A stretch of 64,000 nt of DNA from Owenia fusiformis (Eukaryota; Annelida; Polychaeta; Sabellida; Oweniidae): positions 28,654,684 to 28,718,683 of the forward strand of contig CAIIXF020000012.1 in the NCBI GenBank assembly GCA_903813345.2. Direction: 5' to 3'. The first letter of the stretch is position 1; every line of letters starts with the position of its first letter. A program made the translations under genes and the position numbers. The notes beneath the pieces were generated by a model, which was given only the letters and a program-made list of their open reading frames with translations, was not told where the DNA came from and searched no databases. Below, in pieces: positions 1 to 15,654 of this stretch.

Positions 1-93
1 ATATTATTGTCTTCACCACTTCTGATGGTGATGAAAAAAGCCTTATCACTGGTTCAAAAATAATTCCGATGAAACAAACATTTTAAAACTAAC

Positions 94-3000
94 CTGTAGA
101 GAGACATATGGTTCTTGGAAGGCATATTTATATATCCAATCAGATTCAATATCCAACTCCATATCTTCAGCTGGTTGGACGGGCACACCACGTATCTGGA
201 ACCTCTCGGGTGTATCAGCCAATCGGATTTTGTTATCCGAATCAGTAAAATGTCCACGTTCTAACTCTGATGGTTCATAAATCTCAAAAATTGACTTTTT
301 TAGAGTTTTCTTTTTCTTCTTTCGTTCCTTTCGTTCTAAACCACCTTCTTCATCTTCGTACTGGAATAGAACAATTGAAAAGATATACAAAAGGATTAGT
401 TAATGTTATAAAAATATGTAAGAAATAAGTGAAATCATGGGTCATTCCCCCAAGGATACAGCAAATGAAAACACAGAATGAACTTTTACAAGTGACATTG
501 TTCTCCCTTAAGATCTTTTCTCAGCTCAATATAACAATTTTCATAAATTAGGAAATTTTGGTAAAAAACAACTTCAGAAAATTGCCTGTTGCTAATGAAA
601 CATTGCCTGTTGCTAATGAAACTGCCACATTTCTTACCTCTTCTTCTTCACTGTCATACTCATCACTTCCACCATATTCTTCCATCTCATCAAAGTCAAA
701 ATCAACTCCAAATATATCCTGGGCTTCTTGTAGAGCACTGTAAATTGAGAACAAAATCATTGTGATGGTTGTTATTTTGACCTAACTGTTTAATCCAGAA
801 AGAATTGTAGTTGGGTCAAAAAACCTATCCCTGAAAACACTGACCAATTTATGTCCACGCCAAAACAAAAAAAAACATGGATTAAAAATAATACCCTTGG
901 CTTCTTCAAGAGCACTGTAAATCAATAATTGCTGTGGTTGTTATTTTTTTGGGGGAGGGGGGCGATAGTTTAATCCAGGAATAAGAGCAGAACTGTAGTT
1001 CAGGGTCAACAAAATACTACTGAAAACACTGACCAATTTATGCCACGCCAAAACAAAAAAACATGGATTTGGCTTTTGTAGAGCACTGTAAATCAATAAT
1101 TGTTGAGGTTGTTTTTTGTTTTTGTTTTTTGGGGAGTGGGGGGTGATAGTTTAACCCAGGAATGAGAGCAGAACTGTAGTTCAGGGTCAACAACCTACTC
1201 CTGAAAACACTGACCAATTTATGCCCACACCAAAAAATGGATTAAAAAGTAATGTGACGGTATAAACTTTCTGAAAATTGATATTGCATAAAGTTGTTTC
1301 TATAACCAGATTTATGCCATAACATTTCTAATTGTGAAAGATGTCTGACTTTGGTACATGGCTTCCTTGGACAATTCTAACACAAGGCATTAACATGCAA
1401 AATGTCACTACCTGCTATTTGTTACAGACACCGAATGCCAAACAAACAGTGACCACCAAACGCTGAACACCAACTGCCGAACACCATCCACAAAAAGTTG
1501 GGAGACCATAATATGTCACCCCTTCCAGTGGTTATTTCTAACAAGACCAAGGTGACTTGAAATAATACCAGGCATTAATATGCCAAATGTCACCACCTGC
1601 CAATAGTTACAGATGCCGAACACCAACCATCAAACATAAAAATTGATCCTTGGTTGGAAATTCCAGATCGTTGCCATGGCATGTTGCATATGACAAATGT
1701 AATTCTAAAATAGCTGTATGAACTTACGCATCGCCGTGTATCTTGACTTTCTTCTTTTTCTGTTTGCTCATTGGTTGTCCTTCCTCGTCAACGATAAAGT
1801 CATCCACATCTGCAATATTCAAGAAATGTCAAATTGAAAAATAAATTCAGATAAGAATATGGCATTGCCATGGAGGGAACCATCTTTAATATTTAATAGA
1901 CTCAAAATATAACGACTTTTTTAGAAAAATATTACATTATGCTCAGTATACAAATTGTGAAATTTTATTGACTTCGACAATGGTTAAGAATTTGATTGAG
2001 AAGAGATAGAATTCGACTCATTTAGTTCAAATAAAAAATACTTTTCCGGGGGGAAGCAAAGAAGTTTGACAAGGTTTAGTGAATGTGATTGGCCAAAAAA
2101 TAATATCCCACGTACCAGATTCTTCTTCAGAGCCCTCTAAATCACCAAACTCCGTCCCAGTTTCTTGGGCAGGTGGTCTTCGTGGTTTTTCTTGTATAAG
2201 AGGTTCCTCTTCATCATCAGCACCATCAAAGATCTCATTGGCAATTGCATCACGGTCATCCTTATCTTCTTCTTTACCCGATTCGTCATCAGATGACATC
2301 ATTTTAATACGTTTGCGTTTTTGCTGCAAAATAATTCAATTGTCAATAGGGATTGAACATATCCCCAAAACTGGAGCCAGTGATCTCCCCAGCATTAAAG
2401 CAAGTGGGCGCAGTACCCACCTGAGATTTGAGAAACAGGCTTGCACCCACCTAAAAAATCCATTTGCAACAACTTGAAAATGAGAAAAATCATAAAAAAA
2501 TGGGCATATTTTTGACCAATTTCAGTGTGAATTGTGAAAATGAGTATTTTGCACCCTTGAGAAAAAATCCTGGAGAGATCACTAGGAGCCCCTGCCAGTC
2601 CTTGTCTCTGACAAGACCAAGGTGACTGGAAATAATACCAGGCATTAACATGCAAAATGTCACCTCAGATGCTGAACACCAACCACCAGACACCAACTGC
2701 TAAGTGCCATCACAAAGTTGGTGACCATAACAATATGTCACCATCAAAAATTGAACATGGAAACAGTTGCGAAAACTCTTCAAACCATCTGGCCATTTTG
2801 AAAAAAGTCTGAGAAAATCATATCCAGCTAAGGGGCGGGGTCAAAATATCGATGTTCATATGGAGACGAAAGTACTTTCGCGAGGGGGGAGGGGGTTTTT
2901 GGGCACTTTCGTTGACCAAAAAAACATCGATAATTCGGATCTGATATACAAAAAATAATTGGACTTACCCACTTTTTCTGGCGCTATGTTCTGATAAAAA

Positions 3001-4872
3001 GGCTTGTTTTCAATAGTTCGTGAGCTTTTTTGTGTGATAGGTCCAAAATATCGGTAGATAAAGACGATAATTCGATCATTTTTCAAATAAATTCCGTACT
3101 TTTCCCTCCTCCTTTTGAAGAGTTCAATGCAGTTAAATTGCGAACGTGTGTTAATTCACCGTAATAATAACCCGGCAAATAGGATACGATTATGCCTCTC
3201 ATTTGACTTTTAAATCAATGTTTTTTTGAAGTGACCTAAGCTTTCGTCTAGAGGGGGGTGGGGGGGTTGTTGTCCAAACGAAATTACTTTCGTCTCCATA
3301 TGAACATTGATATTTTGACCCCGCCCCTAATAAAACCCCATATCTGACTGAAATCCTAAATACCATATCACACTGGTGATCCGCTCGATTACGCTGGTTA
3401 CCGAAACTGTTCGTTTCGGTAACAAAATGTCGGAACATCGAAGGTACGATTTTTCTTTTTCCTTATTTCACGCATCGTAGACAGAATCCCCATGACATTA
3501 TTTCTCACAAACGTGTATCAGTGTCATATGTTTTAGAAAAAGTACATGTTTGCGCAAAAATAGAACAGAAGACAACAGAATCGTCGATTTAATTCCTCAC
3601 TTAAGTTACATAAACGGTATGGGTTAAAAATGCAGATCTTAACTGTTTTTCGAAATACCGTTTATGTAACTTAAGTGAGGAATTAAATCAACCATTCCGT
3701 TGTCTTCTGAACTATTTGTTCGCAAATGTGTACATTTTCTTAAACATATGATACTGATACACGTTTGTGATAAAAATGTCGTGCCGTGGGAATTCTGCCT
3801 ACAATGTGTGAAAGAAGGAAAAAATGAAAAATCATACCTTCGACGTTCCAACATTTTGTTACCGAAACGGTTCCAGCGTAATCGAGTGGATCACCAGTGA
3901 TATCACTTATAAATGCCATACAGCAACTATCTGCTAATCAAATTATCATTGAGGTGAACAAAAATGAAAACATAATACAAAAAAATCACGACCTACCTTC
4001 CTTTTCACTTTGATGCCTAAATTTTCTTCAATCAAATCATAGTCATCCTCTTCTAGATCTTCTTCTATTTCTGACTCAGACTTGTCATGTTTCCTCTTTC
4101 CTCCTACATCACTGCCAGACTCTTCACCTTCTTCAATAGGGTCATCATTGATCAAGTCTTTCATCTCTTCACGGATCCTTTCCTCATCTGTAAGGTTTAG
4201 ATATACAGGGGGTATGTGAGGTTTAAGTACATTTGGGTAATGTTGGGGTTGATGTACATATATGGGCAACACAGTACATATACCCGAGTACATATGGGCA
4301 ATGTTGATGTACATATGGGCAATATCAGGGTCAATGTACATATGGGCAACATTAGGTTTTAAGTATACATGGGCAACATTGGGGTTAAAGTACATTTGGA
4401 AAATATCAGATTTTGTGGAAATATGGGCAACATTAGGGTTAAAGTATATATAGGCAATAAATATGTGAACATCTGAGAATATATGGTAACTCATTAATGT
4501 TATGTCAAATGATTTTTCATTTAACTGAATCAGATGATTAAATGATGATTGAATGATGAAACTTACCATCTTCCTCTTCTTCACTACTGTCACTGGGCAG
4601 ACGCTTTCTCCTCTTAGAGTCTTTCTTAGATTTTACTTTCTTGCGCTTTTTACTTCTTTTTGGTGCATCTGAATCCGAACCTGATCCCGATCTTGAGCCA
4701 GATCCCGACCCTGATCCCGATCTGGATCCTGACCCCGATCCAGAGCCTGATCCTGAACCTGATACAGATCGGTCTGATCCTGATCTTTCATTGTCAGATC
4801 CTGAGATGTCGGATGCACTTGCTTCTTCATCAATGAAATCTGCCATTGTTGGCAGTCAATAGATGGTGCTCT
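94..4872 (-). CDS. SUPT6H: Transcription elongation factor SPT6, N-terminal part (six coding exons, continues beyond base 1)
   Basis: Spt6 is a nuclear histone chaperone that travels with RNA polymerase II; its acidic N-terminus contacts histones and IWS1. I read six coding exons, all with GT-AG borders and consistent phase: 4567-4846 (Met at 4846), 3997-4187, 2116-2323, 1728-1809, 638-737 and 94-360, giving 376 codons. The exon holding the start also has 26 bases of 5'UTR and its own acceptor (starts 4872), so a non-coding first exon lies further up. Recognisable family peptides are [46 protein letters not shown] and [18 protein letters not shown]. The extreme N-terminus is unusual: a Ser-Gly/Ser-Arg run at about residues 23-57, then a Lys/Arg-rich stretch (about 58-85), then acidic blocks. 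The tex-like, S1 and SH2 domains would lie outside the window. Identity is secure; exon ends are read by eye. Confidence 0.93.
715..1250. repeat. About 175-bp tandem triplication carrying the SUPT6H exon acceptor
   Basis: The acceptor and first bases of SUPT6H exon 638-737 (AG at 738-739) are followed by two diverged copies of the same junction at about 915-916 and 1086-1087. Each retains GAGCACTGTAAAT and a shared downstream block (CTGAAAACACTGACCAATTT). The copies lie within the upstream intron and have no matching donor, so they look like decoy acceptors. Confidence 0.75.
1386..1640. repeat. Dispersed repeat family R1, two copies
   Basis: Two adjacent copies (about 1386-1530 and 1567-1640) of an interspersed repeat with the core GGCATTAACATGCAAAATGT, then CACC, a TTGTTACAGATGCCGAA block and an AACAATATGTCACC end. 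Further copies are at 2636-2745, 11226-11375 (inverted), 40088-40295 and 60280-60415. I see no reading frame. It is probably a short non-autonomous mobile element of unassigned class. Confidence 0.7.
2636..2750. repeat. Dispersed repeat R1 copy in SUPT6H intron
   Basis: A third local copy of R1: GGCATTAACATGCAAAATGT, then GCTGAACACCAACCACC, ending in AACAATATGTCACC. It follows a shared flank (AAGACCAAGGTGACTGGAAA) also present before the 1567 copy, so flank and repeat move or duplicate together. Confidence 0.65.
2832..3327. mobile_element. TIR element with TAA target duplication (Harbinger-like MITE)
   Basis: The ends are long inverted repeats of at least 43 bp beginning GGGGCGGGGTCAAAATATC at 2832 and ending with its complement at 3327. 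They are flanked by a direct TAA (2829-2831 and 3328-3330). A 3-bp TWA duplication and G-rich ends fit PIF/Harbinger-derived MITEs; that assignment is inference. No transposase frame is present. It sits in the SUPT6H intron between coding exons 2 and 3. Confidence 0.65.
3371..3899. mobile_element. Foldback element with 5'-CAC ends and 6-bp target duplication
   Basis: Almost the whole 529 bp folds on itself around about 3635, with arms of roughly 250 bp. The ends read CACTGGTGATCC and GGATCACCAGTG, flanked by ATATCA on both sides (3365-3370 and 3900-3905). Two short open frames in it are mirror images of each other and not genes. It lies 44 bases from the preceding TIR element in the same SUPT6H intron. 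Confidence 0.7.
4200..4460. repeat. About 30-bp minisatellite abutting SUPT6H coding exon 2 acceptor
   Basis: Eight or so imperfect units with the core ACATATGGGCAACATTAGGG begin about a dozen bases upstream (in gene direction) of the acceptor at 4188-4189. This array is intronic and contributes to the sequence just before the polypyrimidine tract. Confidence 0.65.
4670..4790 (-). repeat. Ser-Gly/Ser-Arg coding microsatellite in SUPT6H exon 1
   Basis: Imperfect 6-bp repeats (plus strand CCTGAT/CCCGAT/CCAGAT) encode alternating Ser-Gly and Ser-Arg near the SPT6 N-terminus. The array is inside the open frame. SPT6 of other animals is acidic here, without a long SG run as far as I recall, so this is probably a lineage-specific expansion. 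Confidence 0.75.
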
Positions 4873-6388
4873 CTGAAAAAACATTATCAAACATCGATTA
4901 CTCAATTCCACTTAAAGCACATTGTAAGCCCAGCGTAGAGATTCAGAGGATGTCGGATTTAGTGGACCAAAACAGGCCACGTGGGGGCCAAAAACGTCAC
5001 AAAACATTTACATATTGCATATTTAACAGCTACCAATTATAGTAAAATGTTGCCACATAACTGGTTAGATGACATGTTCAAATACATTCATTATTAAATA
5101 AAATCAATTCCTGTAGGTTTAAATTACTATTTCAGTTGTCCTTCAATATCTTACAATCTTCTGCAGTATTTTCCAAGTTATACTGAATTATGCATAAAGG
5201 TCATCAGAATTTTCAGAAGCTTCAAATATGCACACCATATAAACTCAATTCAGTATGTGCTATGTGGATATTCACAAGTTTGAATTTCAATGTTTTTTTA
5301 CTCAAGATGTAAAAAAGAACTTCTTAAGATAATCATTGATCAATGGAATTATCAATTATAACTTGATTGATAAGATTATTTCATTCTGGGGATATTTCTA
5401 CAGTGAGCTTTATCATTCATAATTCAGTTATTAGACTTGAAGTATGCAGACTCTTATAACTTCTGGTTTCGACTCTGGATTTTACTTGATCATAATCATT
5501 GAGTTGGTGTATATTTCACATTATTTTTAACTTTGAAGCACAAAATGTCTTACTCTTTTGGACCAAGTGATTTCTCATGGACGTGATGTCATATCTATTT
5601 ATAGATCGCCAAGATGTTTTTTTCTGACAAATATTTAAGATATGATATATCACTGAGGATAGCCCCTGCCATGAGAAAAGTTTTATTTAGAAATAAGTGG
5701 ACTTCATTCTATTATATTAGATATTTAATAGATGACGCCTACTGTAAATATTTCACCCATCATGGACTATGGAACTATAATAATTTACTTGGGTCTTGGC
5801 GAGAAGTAATTCCATCTGGAACATCGTGAAGGCGTGAACTATTGTAAAATTTCTAGTCAGAGTTCAATAAATTTGAGTAATATTCTAAAAACCGTCATGT
5901 TAATATTTCATGAATTAAGGTGCAAGCAATATATTGCTCTAAATGATACAATCTTTGAAAATTTGATATCATTCATAGAAAAAGAAAAAAAAATGAAAAA
6001 ACTGATTTGAAAAGCGATCTATTTTCCTTTTTATGACCACCATTTTTGTTTAAGACAATTTTCTAAAATTTCAAAGATTGTACTAGTTAGAGCATTATAT
6101 TGGGCACATTTTCTGAAAAATTCAAAAGATTCTGTTCAGTGACTATCCCTACGCTCCTACTTTTAGCTTTTTTTAGTCACACTTTCAAAGGGCTAAAAAG
6201 GTTATTTCATCATGTTTAGGGTCATTCTGACCATGCACATTGTGATCCTGGTCATGTAAATGATATGTGAAAATAGTTAAATTGACTGGAGGTCAAACCA
6301 GAACTCTGTTATCTTTATTCAAAAAATATCTAAAAATGCAAAAAAAATTGTCACTTCCTGTTTTGTCATTTCCTGTTAACTTCCATAG
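4873..6388. other. Intergenic / 5' flank of SUPT6H, no gene recognised
   Basis: AT-rich sequence upstream of the SUPT6H start. The small open frame at 5614-5829 (71 codons) has no recognisable domain and no clear splice context, so I do not call it. A non-coding SUPT6H first exon should lie somewhere here or further up. One candidate donor on the minus strand is at about 7869-7874, next to a GCCATCTTG motif of the kind found at animal transcription starts, but this is weak. Confidence 0.4.
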
Positions 6389-7152
6389 CACACTCATCCT
6401 AGTATTCCGTGATTCCACGTCGCCGCAGAAAAACCGCAGAAATTTGCATTTTCATATTTTCTGCAGAATTTTTGTTTTGGCACGGAATTTCGCGGAAAAC
6501 ATGATTTTTCCAGTCCACCAACTCATCTCATATTTGTCACTCACCTAAACACCCAAAGACTCCGCTCGTTTGTTGTCAGATACTTGTGTTGTGTCAGATT
6601 TTCAAGAGGAAATCTGAAATCTGTTTTAAATTCTCGAACTTCCGTCTTTGCACTTAGAGTTAAGACTGCGTCTAACATAATCACGAAATTTAAACCAATG
6701 ATAGTCCCTCGTAATTGTTTTGCAATAATATGTCTAATATTGTATTCTAACGCAAATAATCATGCTTCTTCTTGCGTTTTACTTCGTCATATATAAATAG
6801 ACGACATCTGAATTCCCTTCATATTGATATGGAATTTCGTGATAGTTCGAATTTCGTGATAGTTCACAAGTGAGCATTTGGTAAGTTTTGCCGCTAATAA
6901 CATTGCATCTGGTGTTATTACTGCAGTTGTCCATTATCGCCGAATAAAGCAGCATGAGTGGAGTTCAAGAATTGTTTATTTTTGGAGAAAATTATTGATT
7001 TTAGCAAGAATTTCACTTTTTGCACATACTTGTACCACAAATTTTCACTTTTCCCAGTGCAGAATTTTAGATTTCATGCAGAATTTGGCTTTTTCATGCA
7101 GAATTTCTGCGCAGAATTTGCATTTTTCTCATGCAGAAAACTAGGATGTGTG
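6389..7152. mobile_element. Non-autonomous TIR element with CAC ends and repeated GCAGAATTT motif
   Basis: The termini are CACACTCATCCTAG at 6389 and its near-complement CTAGGATGTGTG at 7152, flanked by ATAG (6385-6388 and 7153-7156). Both subterminal regions are crowded with a GCAGAATTT-type motif (for example 7050-7125). No long coding frame is present. Short frames overlapping it have no recognisable domain. Confidence 0.6.
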
Positions 7153-9039
7153 ATAGCACCTTAAAATGGAACTGGCTGGGCTCCTTGATGAGATATCGCA
7201 TGATTTCATCTAAAACTAAAACGGCTCCAAGAAAAATGGCGATATTCGACAACTAGACAAAATGTCGTAAACGTCTGATATTAGTTACTGGCTGTTAGCG
7301 ATCCAGAAGATGTGAATTAATATATTGATCACTTCATGTGTGTTTTGGAATTTTTGGTGAGGTAATAAGACCAAAACTTGCAATTCAAATTGTGATGTGG
7401 AAAAATGGTGAACATTTGATTTCAAATTTTATGATTACGACATGACCCGTATACAGCGACATAACTCACATCCTGCAGAGTAAAAAACATGCAGGGATTT
7501 ATCTTCGGACGAAGGCCACTATAGTGGCCTTAGAAGGCAAATAATATTTGTTTGACTGCCATGGGATATTGAAATTCATGACCTCTTTATCTTATGTAGT
7601 GAATGTTAATCGTTAAAGAACATTAAAAGTGAAAATTTCTAAATCTTGTTCAATACAAATGTGAAAGAAAGTCACAAGAATTCAACAAAAAAGGAAAAAT
7701 ATTGAATTTTTTGCTTTTTGAAAATATTTCCTACAACCAAACACAGATTTCTCGTCTCATTCAAGTCGAACATTAGAAAATAAGATATCATCTGCTGCGC
7801 TAGTGTTGACACATATTAAAAATAACTAGTTCAGTTCATACTGTTATGACTATAAGAAGAAAATGTAACTTACATGTGTAAACAATGCAGATCCGAGTTT
7901 TTTCAAGATGGCTTCCAATTTTACTACATTTAAAACTGTAGCTGTGATCCGGATATACGGTAAATGATAGCGCATAATAAATCTTTTTATCACAAAATTA
8001 TTTACATTAAAACACCAAATATATATTTTCACAAGTGAAATATTGATTGAATGGAGAATGATAAACAAATTATAGAGTTTATTATATACACTAGTATATC
8101 CGTTTTGACATTTAGTTTGAAATCCACATTTGTTCCAGCAGATATTTTCTGATTTACAAAGAAACTTGTAAAATGTGTAAGTAAATAGCACTATATTCCC
8201 GTTTTGAGTGTATTTACCATATAAGTGATACCAATATTTAATCCTGTTGTGTTAAATATTGTGTATATGTTGACAGCGATTGCTCAAAATGACATCAAAA
8301 TCCAATTTACTCTATTATCGCCCATCACTGTGATCAGTGTAATAATTTTACATTTGTCATATTTTATTTGAATCTGCATAGCATCATAGTCTAAAGCATT
8401 GTTGTAATTCTAATTTTACTTTTCTTGTATTCTTAGGTCTCATCAACTGATATTGTTCGTCACAGTTATTTCTGACCCCAACGCTTGACATATTGAAATA
8501 ATTTCTGGCCTCACTGCTTGAAACGTTGGAATGAGCTGTGAAGAGCAGCAACAGCTAACATTTTGAAAAGGTTATTTTAAAGAGGCTCTACACCATACAA
8601 CCATAGGAGAGCACAATCAAGACACACAAATTTCTTTGCGTATTGAGTTCTACCACATATTCTATCTACTTACCAACGAAAAAGTTCCAAATCCCCCATT
8701 TACAGTGCTAATTTTGCGACTGTACTAAATGATTGTACAATACTAATTTGAATATTCCGGGCAAATCCATATTTCATCTGATTAGTCGTTAAATTTGTTC
8801 ATCTGCACCTGATTGGCTGCCTGGTTCAAGGCACTCGCGGATGCTCTTGCTCCTGTCACTTGGTGGGGATTCCCTGAATGGCCGCGGAATCAATTGTGTT
8901 CAATTCTTACAGTTGGTTGTTCTGTTGATTATTATTTCAATATATTGAGAATAATACAACAATAAATTGGTCTTATGATATATCTAAGGTGTGTGAGATA
9001 TAAGCAATTATAATAGGACATCATTGAATGTCCAGAAGG
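7153..9039. other. Gene-free stretch upstream of the 42-bp array
   Basis: No gene is recognised here. The first coding exon of RWDD4 should lie at or upstream of this stretch, because the first readable exon (11013) begins mid-domain. I looked for a short ATG exon ending in an acidic-Ala-Leu-Arg sequence followed by GT and did not find a convincing one. The sequence MSCEEQQQL at about 8531 is an unproven candidate start without a good donor. Confidence 0.35.
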
Positions 9040-11012
9040 GAAACCTTACAGTCTATTTATGTTTTGTTTGATAAAGAGGTAGAGGTGTTTCAGTCTATTT
9101 ATACATTTTGTTTTAGGAAGAGTCTATATGTGTTTTGTTTTAGGAAGAGGTAGAGGTGTTACAGTCTATATATGTTTTGTTTTAGGAAGAGGTAGAGGTG
9201 TTACAGTCTATATATGTTTTGTTTTAGGAAGAGGTAGAGATGTTACAGTCTATATATGTTTTGTTTTAGGAAGAGGTAGAGGTGTTACAGTCTATATATG
9301 TTTTGTTTTAGGAAGAGGTAGAGGTGTTACAGTCTATATATGTTTTGTTTTAGGAAGAGGTAGAGGTGTTACAGTCTATATATGTTTTGTTTTAGGAAGA
9401 GGTAGAGATGTTACAGTCTATATATGTTTTGTTTTAGGAAGAGGTAGAGGTGTTACAGTCTATATATGTTTTGTTTTAGGAAGAGGTAGAGGTGTTACAG
9501 TCTATATATGTTTTGTTTTAGGAAGAGGTAGAGTAGTTACAGTCTATATATGATTTGTTTTAGGAAGAGGTAGATGTGTTACAGTCTATATATGTTTTGT
9601 TTTAGGAAGAGGTAGATGTGTTACAGTCTATATATGTTTTGTTTTAGGAAGAGGTAGAGGTGTTACAGTCTATATATGTTTTGTTTTAGGAAGAGGTAGA
9701 TGTGTTACAGTCTATATATGTTTTGTTTTAGGAAGAGGTAGAGGTGTTACAGTCTATATATGTTTTGTTTTAGGAAGAGGTAGAGATGTTACAGTCTATA
9801 TATGTTTTGTTTTAGGAAGAGGTAGAGGTGTTACAGTCTATATATGTTTTGTTTTAGGAAGAGGTAGAGGTGTTACAGTCTATATATGTTTTGTTTTAGG
9901 AAGAGGTAGAGGTGTTACAGTCTATATATGATTTGTTTTAGGAAGAGGTAGAGGTGTTACAGTCTATATATGTTTTGTTTTAGGAAGAGGTAGATGTGTT
10001 ACAGTCTATATATGTTTTGTTTTAGGAAGAGGTAGAGGTGTTACAGTCTATATATGTTTTGTTTTAGGAAGAGGTAGAGGTGTTACAGTCTGTATATGTT
10101 TTGTTTTAGGAAGAGGTAGAGGTGTTACAGTCTATATATGATTTGTTTTAGGAAGAGGTAGAGGTGTTACAGTCTATATATGTTTTGTTTTAGGAAGAGG
10201 TAGAGGTGTTACAGTCTATATATGTTTTGTTTTAGGAAGAGGTAGAGGTGTTACAGTCTATATATGATTTGTTTTAGGAAGAGGTAGATGTGTTACAGTC
10301 TATATATGTTTTGTTTTAGGAAGAGGTAGAGGTGTTACAGTCTATATATGTTTTGTTTTAGGAAGAGGTAGAGGTGTTACAGTCTATATATGTTTTGTTT
10401 TAGGAAGAGGTAGAGGTGTTACAGTCTATATATGTTTTGTTTTAGGAAGAGGTAGAGGTGTTACAGTCTATATATGTTTTGTTTTAGGAAGAGGTAGAGG
10501 TGTTACAGTCTATATATGTTTTGTTTTAGGAAGAGGTAGAGGTGTTACAGTCTATATATGTTTTGTTTTAGGAAGAGGTAGAGGTGTTACAGTCTATATA
10601 TGTTTTGTTTTAGGAAGAGGTAGAGGTGTTACAGTCTATATATGATTTGTTTTAGGAAGAGGTAGATGTGTTACAGTCTATATATGTTTTGTTTTAGGAA
10701 GAGGAAGAGGTGTTACAGTCTATATATGTTTTGTTTTAGGAAGAGGTAGAGGTGTTACAGTCTATATATGTTTTGTTTTAGGAAGAGGTAGAGGTGTTAC
10801 AGTCTATATATGTTTTGTTTTAGGAAGAGGTAGAGGTGTTACAGTCTATATATGTTTTGTTTAAGGAAGAGGTAGAGGTGTTACAGTCTATATATGTTTT
10901 GTTTTAGGAAGAGGTAGAGGTGTTACAGTCTATATATGTTTTGTTTTAGGAAGAGGTAGAGATGTTACAGTCTATATATGTTTTGTTTTAGGAAGAGGTA
11001 GAGGTGTTACAG

Positions 11013-11022
<10 letters not shown>
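9040..11022. repeat. 42-bp minisatellite, about 45 units, running into an RWDD4 acceptor
   Basis: The unit is TCTATATATG, then TTTTGTTTTAG, GAAGAGGTAGAGG and TGTTACAG, 42 bp long and therefore frame-neutral. The left edge (9040-9127) is degenerate; from 9128 units are almost identical. The last unit is completed by the real RWDD4 exon: the same GTGTTACAG precedes TCTATATATGATGGTGAT. Every unit thus holds an acceptor identical to the functional one, a second acceptor-like TTTTGTTTTAG and a donor-like GAGGTAGAG. A 141-codon open frame across it is a by-product. Confidence 0.92.
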
Positions 11023-13982
<2,960 letters not shown>

Positions 13983-14034
13983 CAGTGATATCTATTATTT
14001 AACTATATGAAATGCGGCCTTCTCAAGAGTCATA

Positions 14035-15155
14035 TGATGGTGTCATGGTGCTCATTCATTTTTGACATCTGTGATTCATATTTGACATCTTATCATTCAT
14101 GTGTGACATCGAACATTCATATATGATTATTAGTTATATGTAATATACGTCACTTTTATTTGACACATATTATTCATATGTGACATCTTATCATTCTTGT
14201 GTGACATATTACATATATTTGACTATAATATGTGTCATTTTTAGTATCCCATCGAACGAAGTTCGGAGGGATATAGGGAACGCCTCCATCCGTCCTTCCG
14301 TACGTAAGACCGTACGTACATCCGTCCGTCCGTCCGTCCGGGCAATAACTCAAATACCGTTGGCCCGATTTTGTTCATATTTTGTACACATATACCCTAT
14401 GGGAGTAGAAGCTCTGCTCAAAAGCCGATTTTCAAAATGGCTGCTCATTAAAAAATGGCGGCCATTTTAGTGCCGATTTTACAGTAATTTAGGCGCAATT
14501 AGTAAAACTGTAATAGCAATATGTTTTAAATGTAAAAAAAATTATGTAGGACATTAATAAAGCTAGAAATGTAGATATTAAAGAAGCACATGGCAGCCAT
14601 CTTGAAAAATGGCAGCCATCTTGAAAAATGGCGGCCTTTACTCGTTATTTTACGATTTTTGCTGTAACTCGAAAAGTAGTGGAGCGATTTTGTTCATATT
14701 TGGTATGTGAATACTATAAGCATGGCACACTGTCAAATGACACTTTTGGTAGAAGGCGGTCATTTTGAAAGATGGCCGCCATTTTAACTTATTTTACTAC
14801 AACTCGAAAAGTAGTGGAGCGATTTTGTTCATATTTGGTATGTGAATATCAAAAGTCGCCATCTTGGCCATTTTAACATATTTTACTATAACTTGAAAAG
14901 TAGTAGAGCGATTTTGTTCATATTTGGTATGTGAATACTACAAGCATGACACACTGTCTAATGACACTTTTGGTAAAAGGATGCCATTTTGAAAAATGGC
15001 TGCCATTTTTGCTATATACTTTGTTTGTAAAAATGCCATCCATGGCTGTTCGATGGGATTCGCTACGCTTTGGCATTGCCGTTGTTCTGGTTTGACACTT
15101 ATCATTCACATGTGACATCTAGCATTCATATGTGACATCTTTTATTCAGATATTG
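14035..15155. repeat. 22-bp CATATGTGACATCTT minisatellite, split by an inserted element
   Basis: Short units around CATTCATATGTGACATCTTA occur at about 14035-14215 and resume at 15090-15155, just after the RWDD4 stop. The element 14245-15061 interrupts them, indicating insertion into a pre-existing array. Confidence 0.6.
14245..15061. mobile_element. Non-autonomous element with ATCCCATCGAAC terminal inverted repeats
   Basis: The left end reads TATCCCATCGAACGAAG and the right end TGTTCGATGGGATTCG, an inverted pair. Inside are a CCGTCCGTCCGTCCG simple tract (14320-14338) and three 120-170 bp sub-repeats with AAAAGTAGTGGAGCGATTTT and CATATTTGGTATGTGAATA. It holds no coding frame and its class is not assigned. 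Confidence 0.65.
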
Positions 15156-15654
15156 CATCAAAACATTAGTGTATGTCCAACATAAACCACAAACTTTTAT
15201 TTGGAGTTTTGATATTTATGCCTTAGAATAACATGTCAGAAGAATCTGAGAATATAATACATATGTATGTACGTAGGCTTAATGAGAAAATAATATTTTA
15301 AGAGATGGAGAAGAACAATTTCTGTGTTTTTATCGTACCTAAAAAATATATGATATACCGTATATACTTGACAGTACCACATTTAAAAAATAGCCTAAAC
15401 ATTCTATCCAAAAAAAATTCAGCAAAAAATTCTACCCAAATGAATCAAGAATCTGAATTTTTCCTATGATATAGATAATTCCAATTTTCCATATTGCAGT
15501 TTAAAATTTCATAGAAATTTGTGTACTCTCTGTAAAGAAAGAAAGGTGTATGGTTCTTTATCAATAATAACATTTTCAATATTTTGTATAATTCTACTTA
15601 ACTCTTTGAGGCACATTGTGTAAATATTGTGAATAAGTGGTGGAAATAAGTGGT

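Noticed and set aside
3639-3900. Overlapping frames on both strands at the foldback element
   Set aside because: Generated by the inverted repeat; no domain and no splice links to SUPT6H.
5614-5829. 71-codon frame MFFSDKYLRY...
   Set aside because: Short, AT-rich, no domain and no splice or promoter evidence.
6267-7164. Several 60-90 codon Phe/Ser/His-rich frames
   Set aside because: They fall in a TIR element with repeated GCAGAATTT motifs; composition explains the frames.
8531-8566. MSCEEQQQL as the missing RWDD4 first exon
   Set aside because: Acidic/Gln-rich start is plausible, but no acidic-Ala-Leu-Arg end or GT donor in the right phase follows.
9128-9553. 141-codon frame of 14-residue repeats (CFVLGRGRG...)
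   Set aside because: It is produced by the 42-bp period in a frame different from RWDD4, with stops once units vary; no start context or domain.
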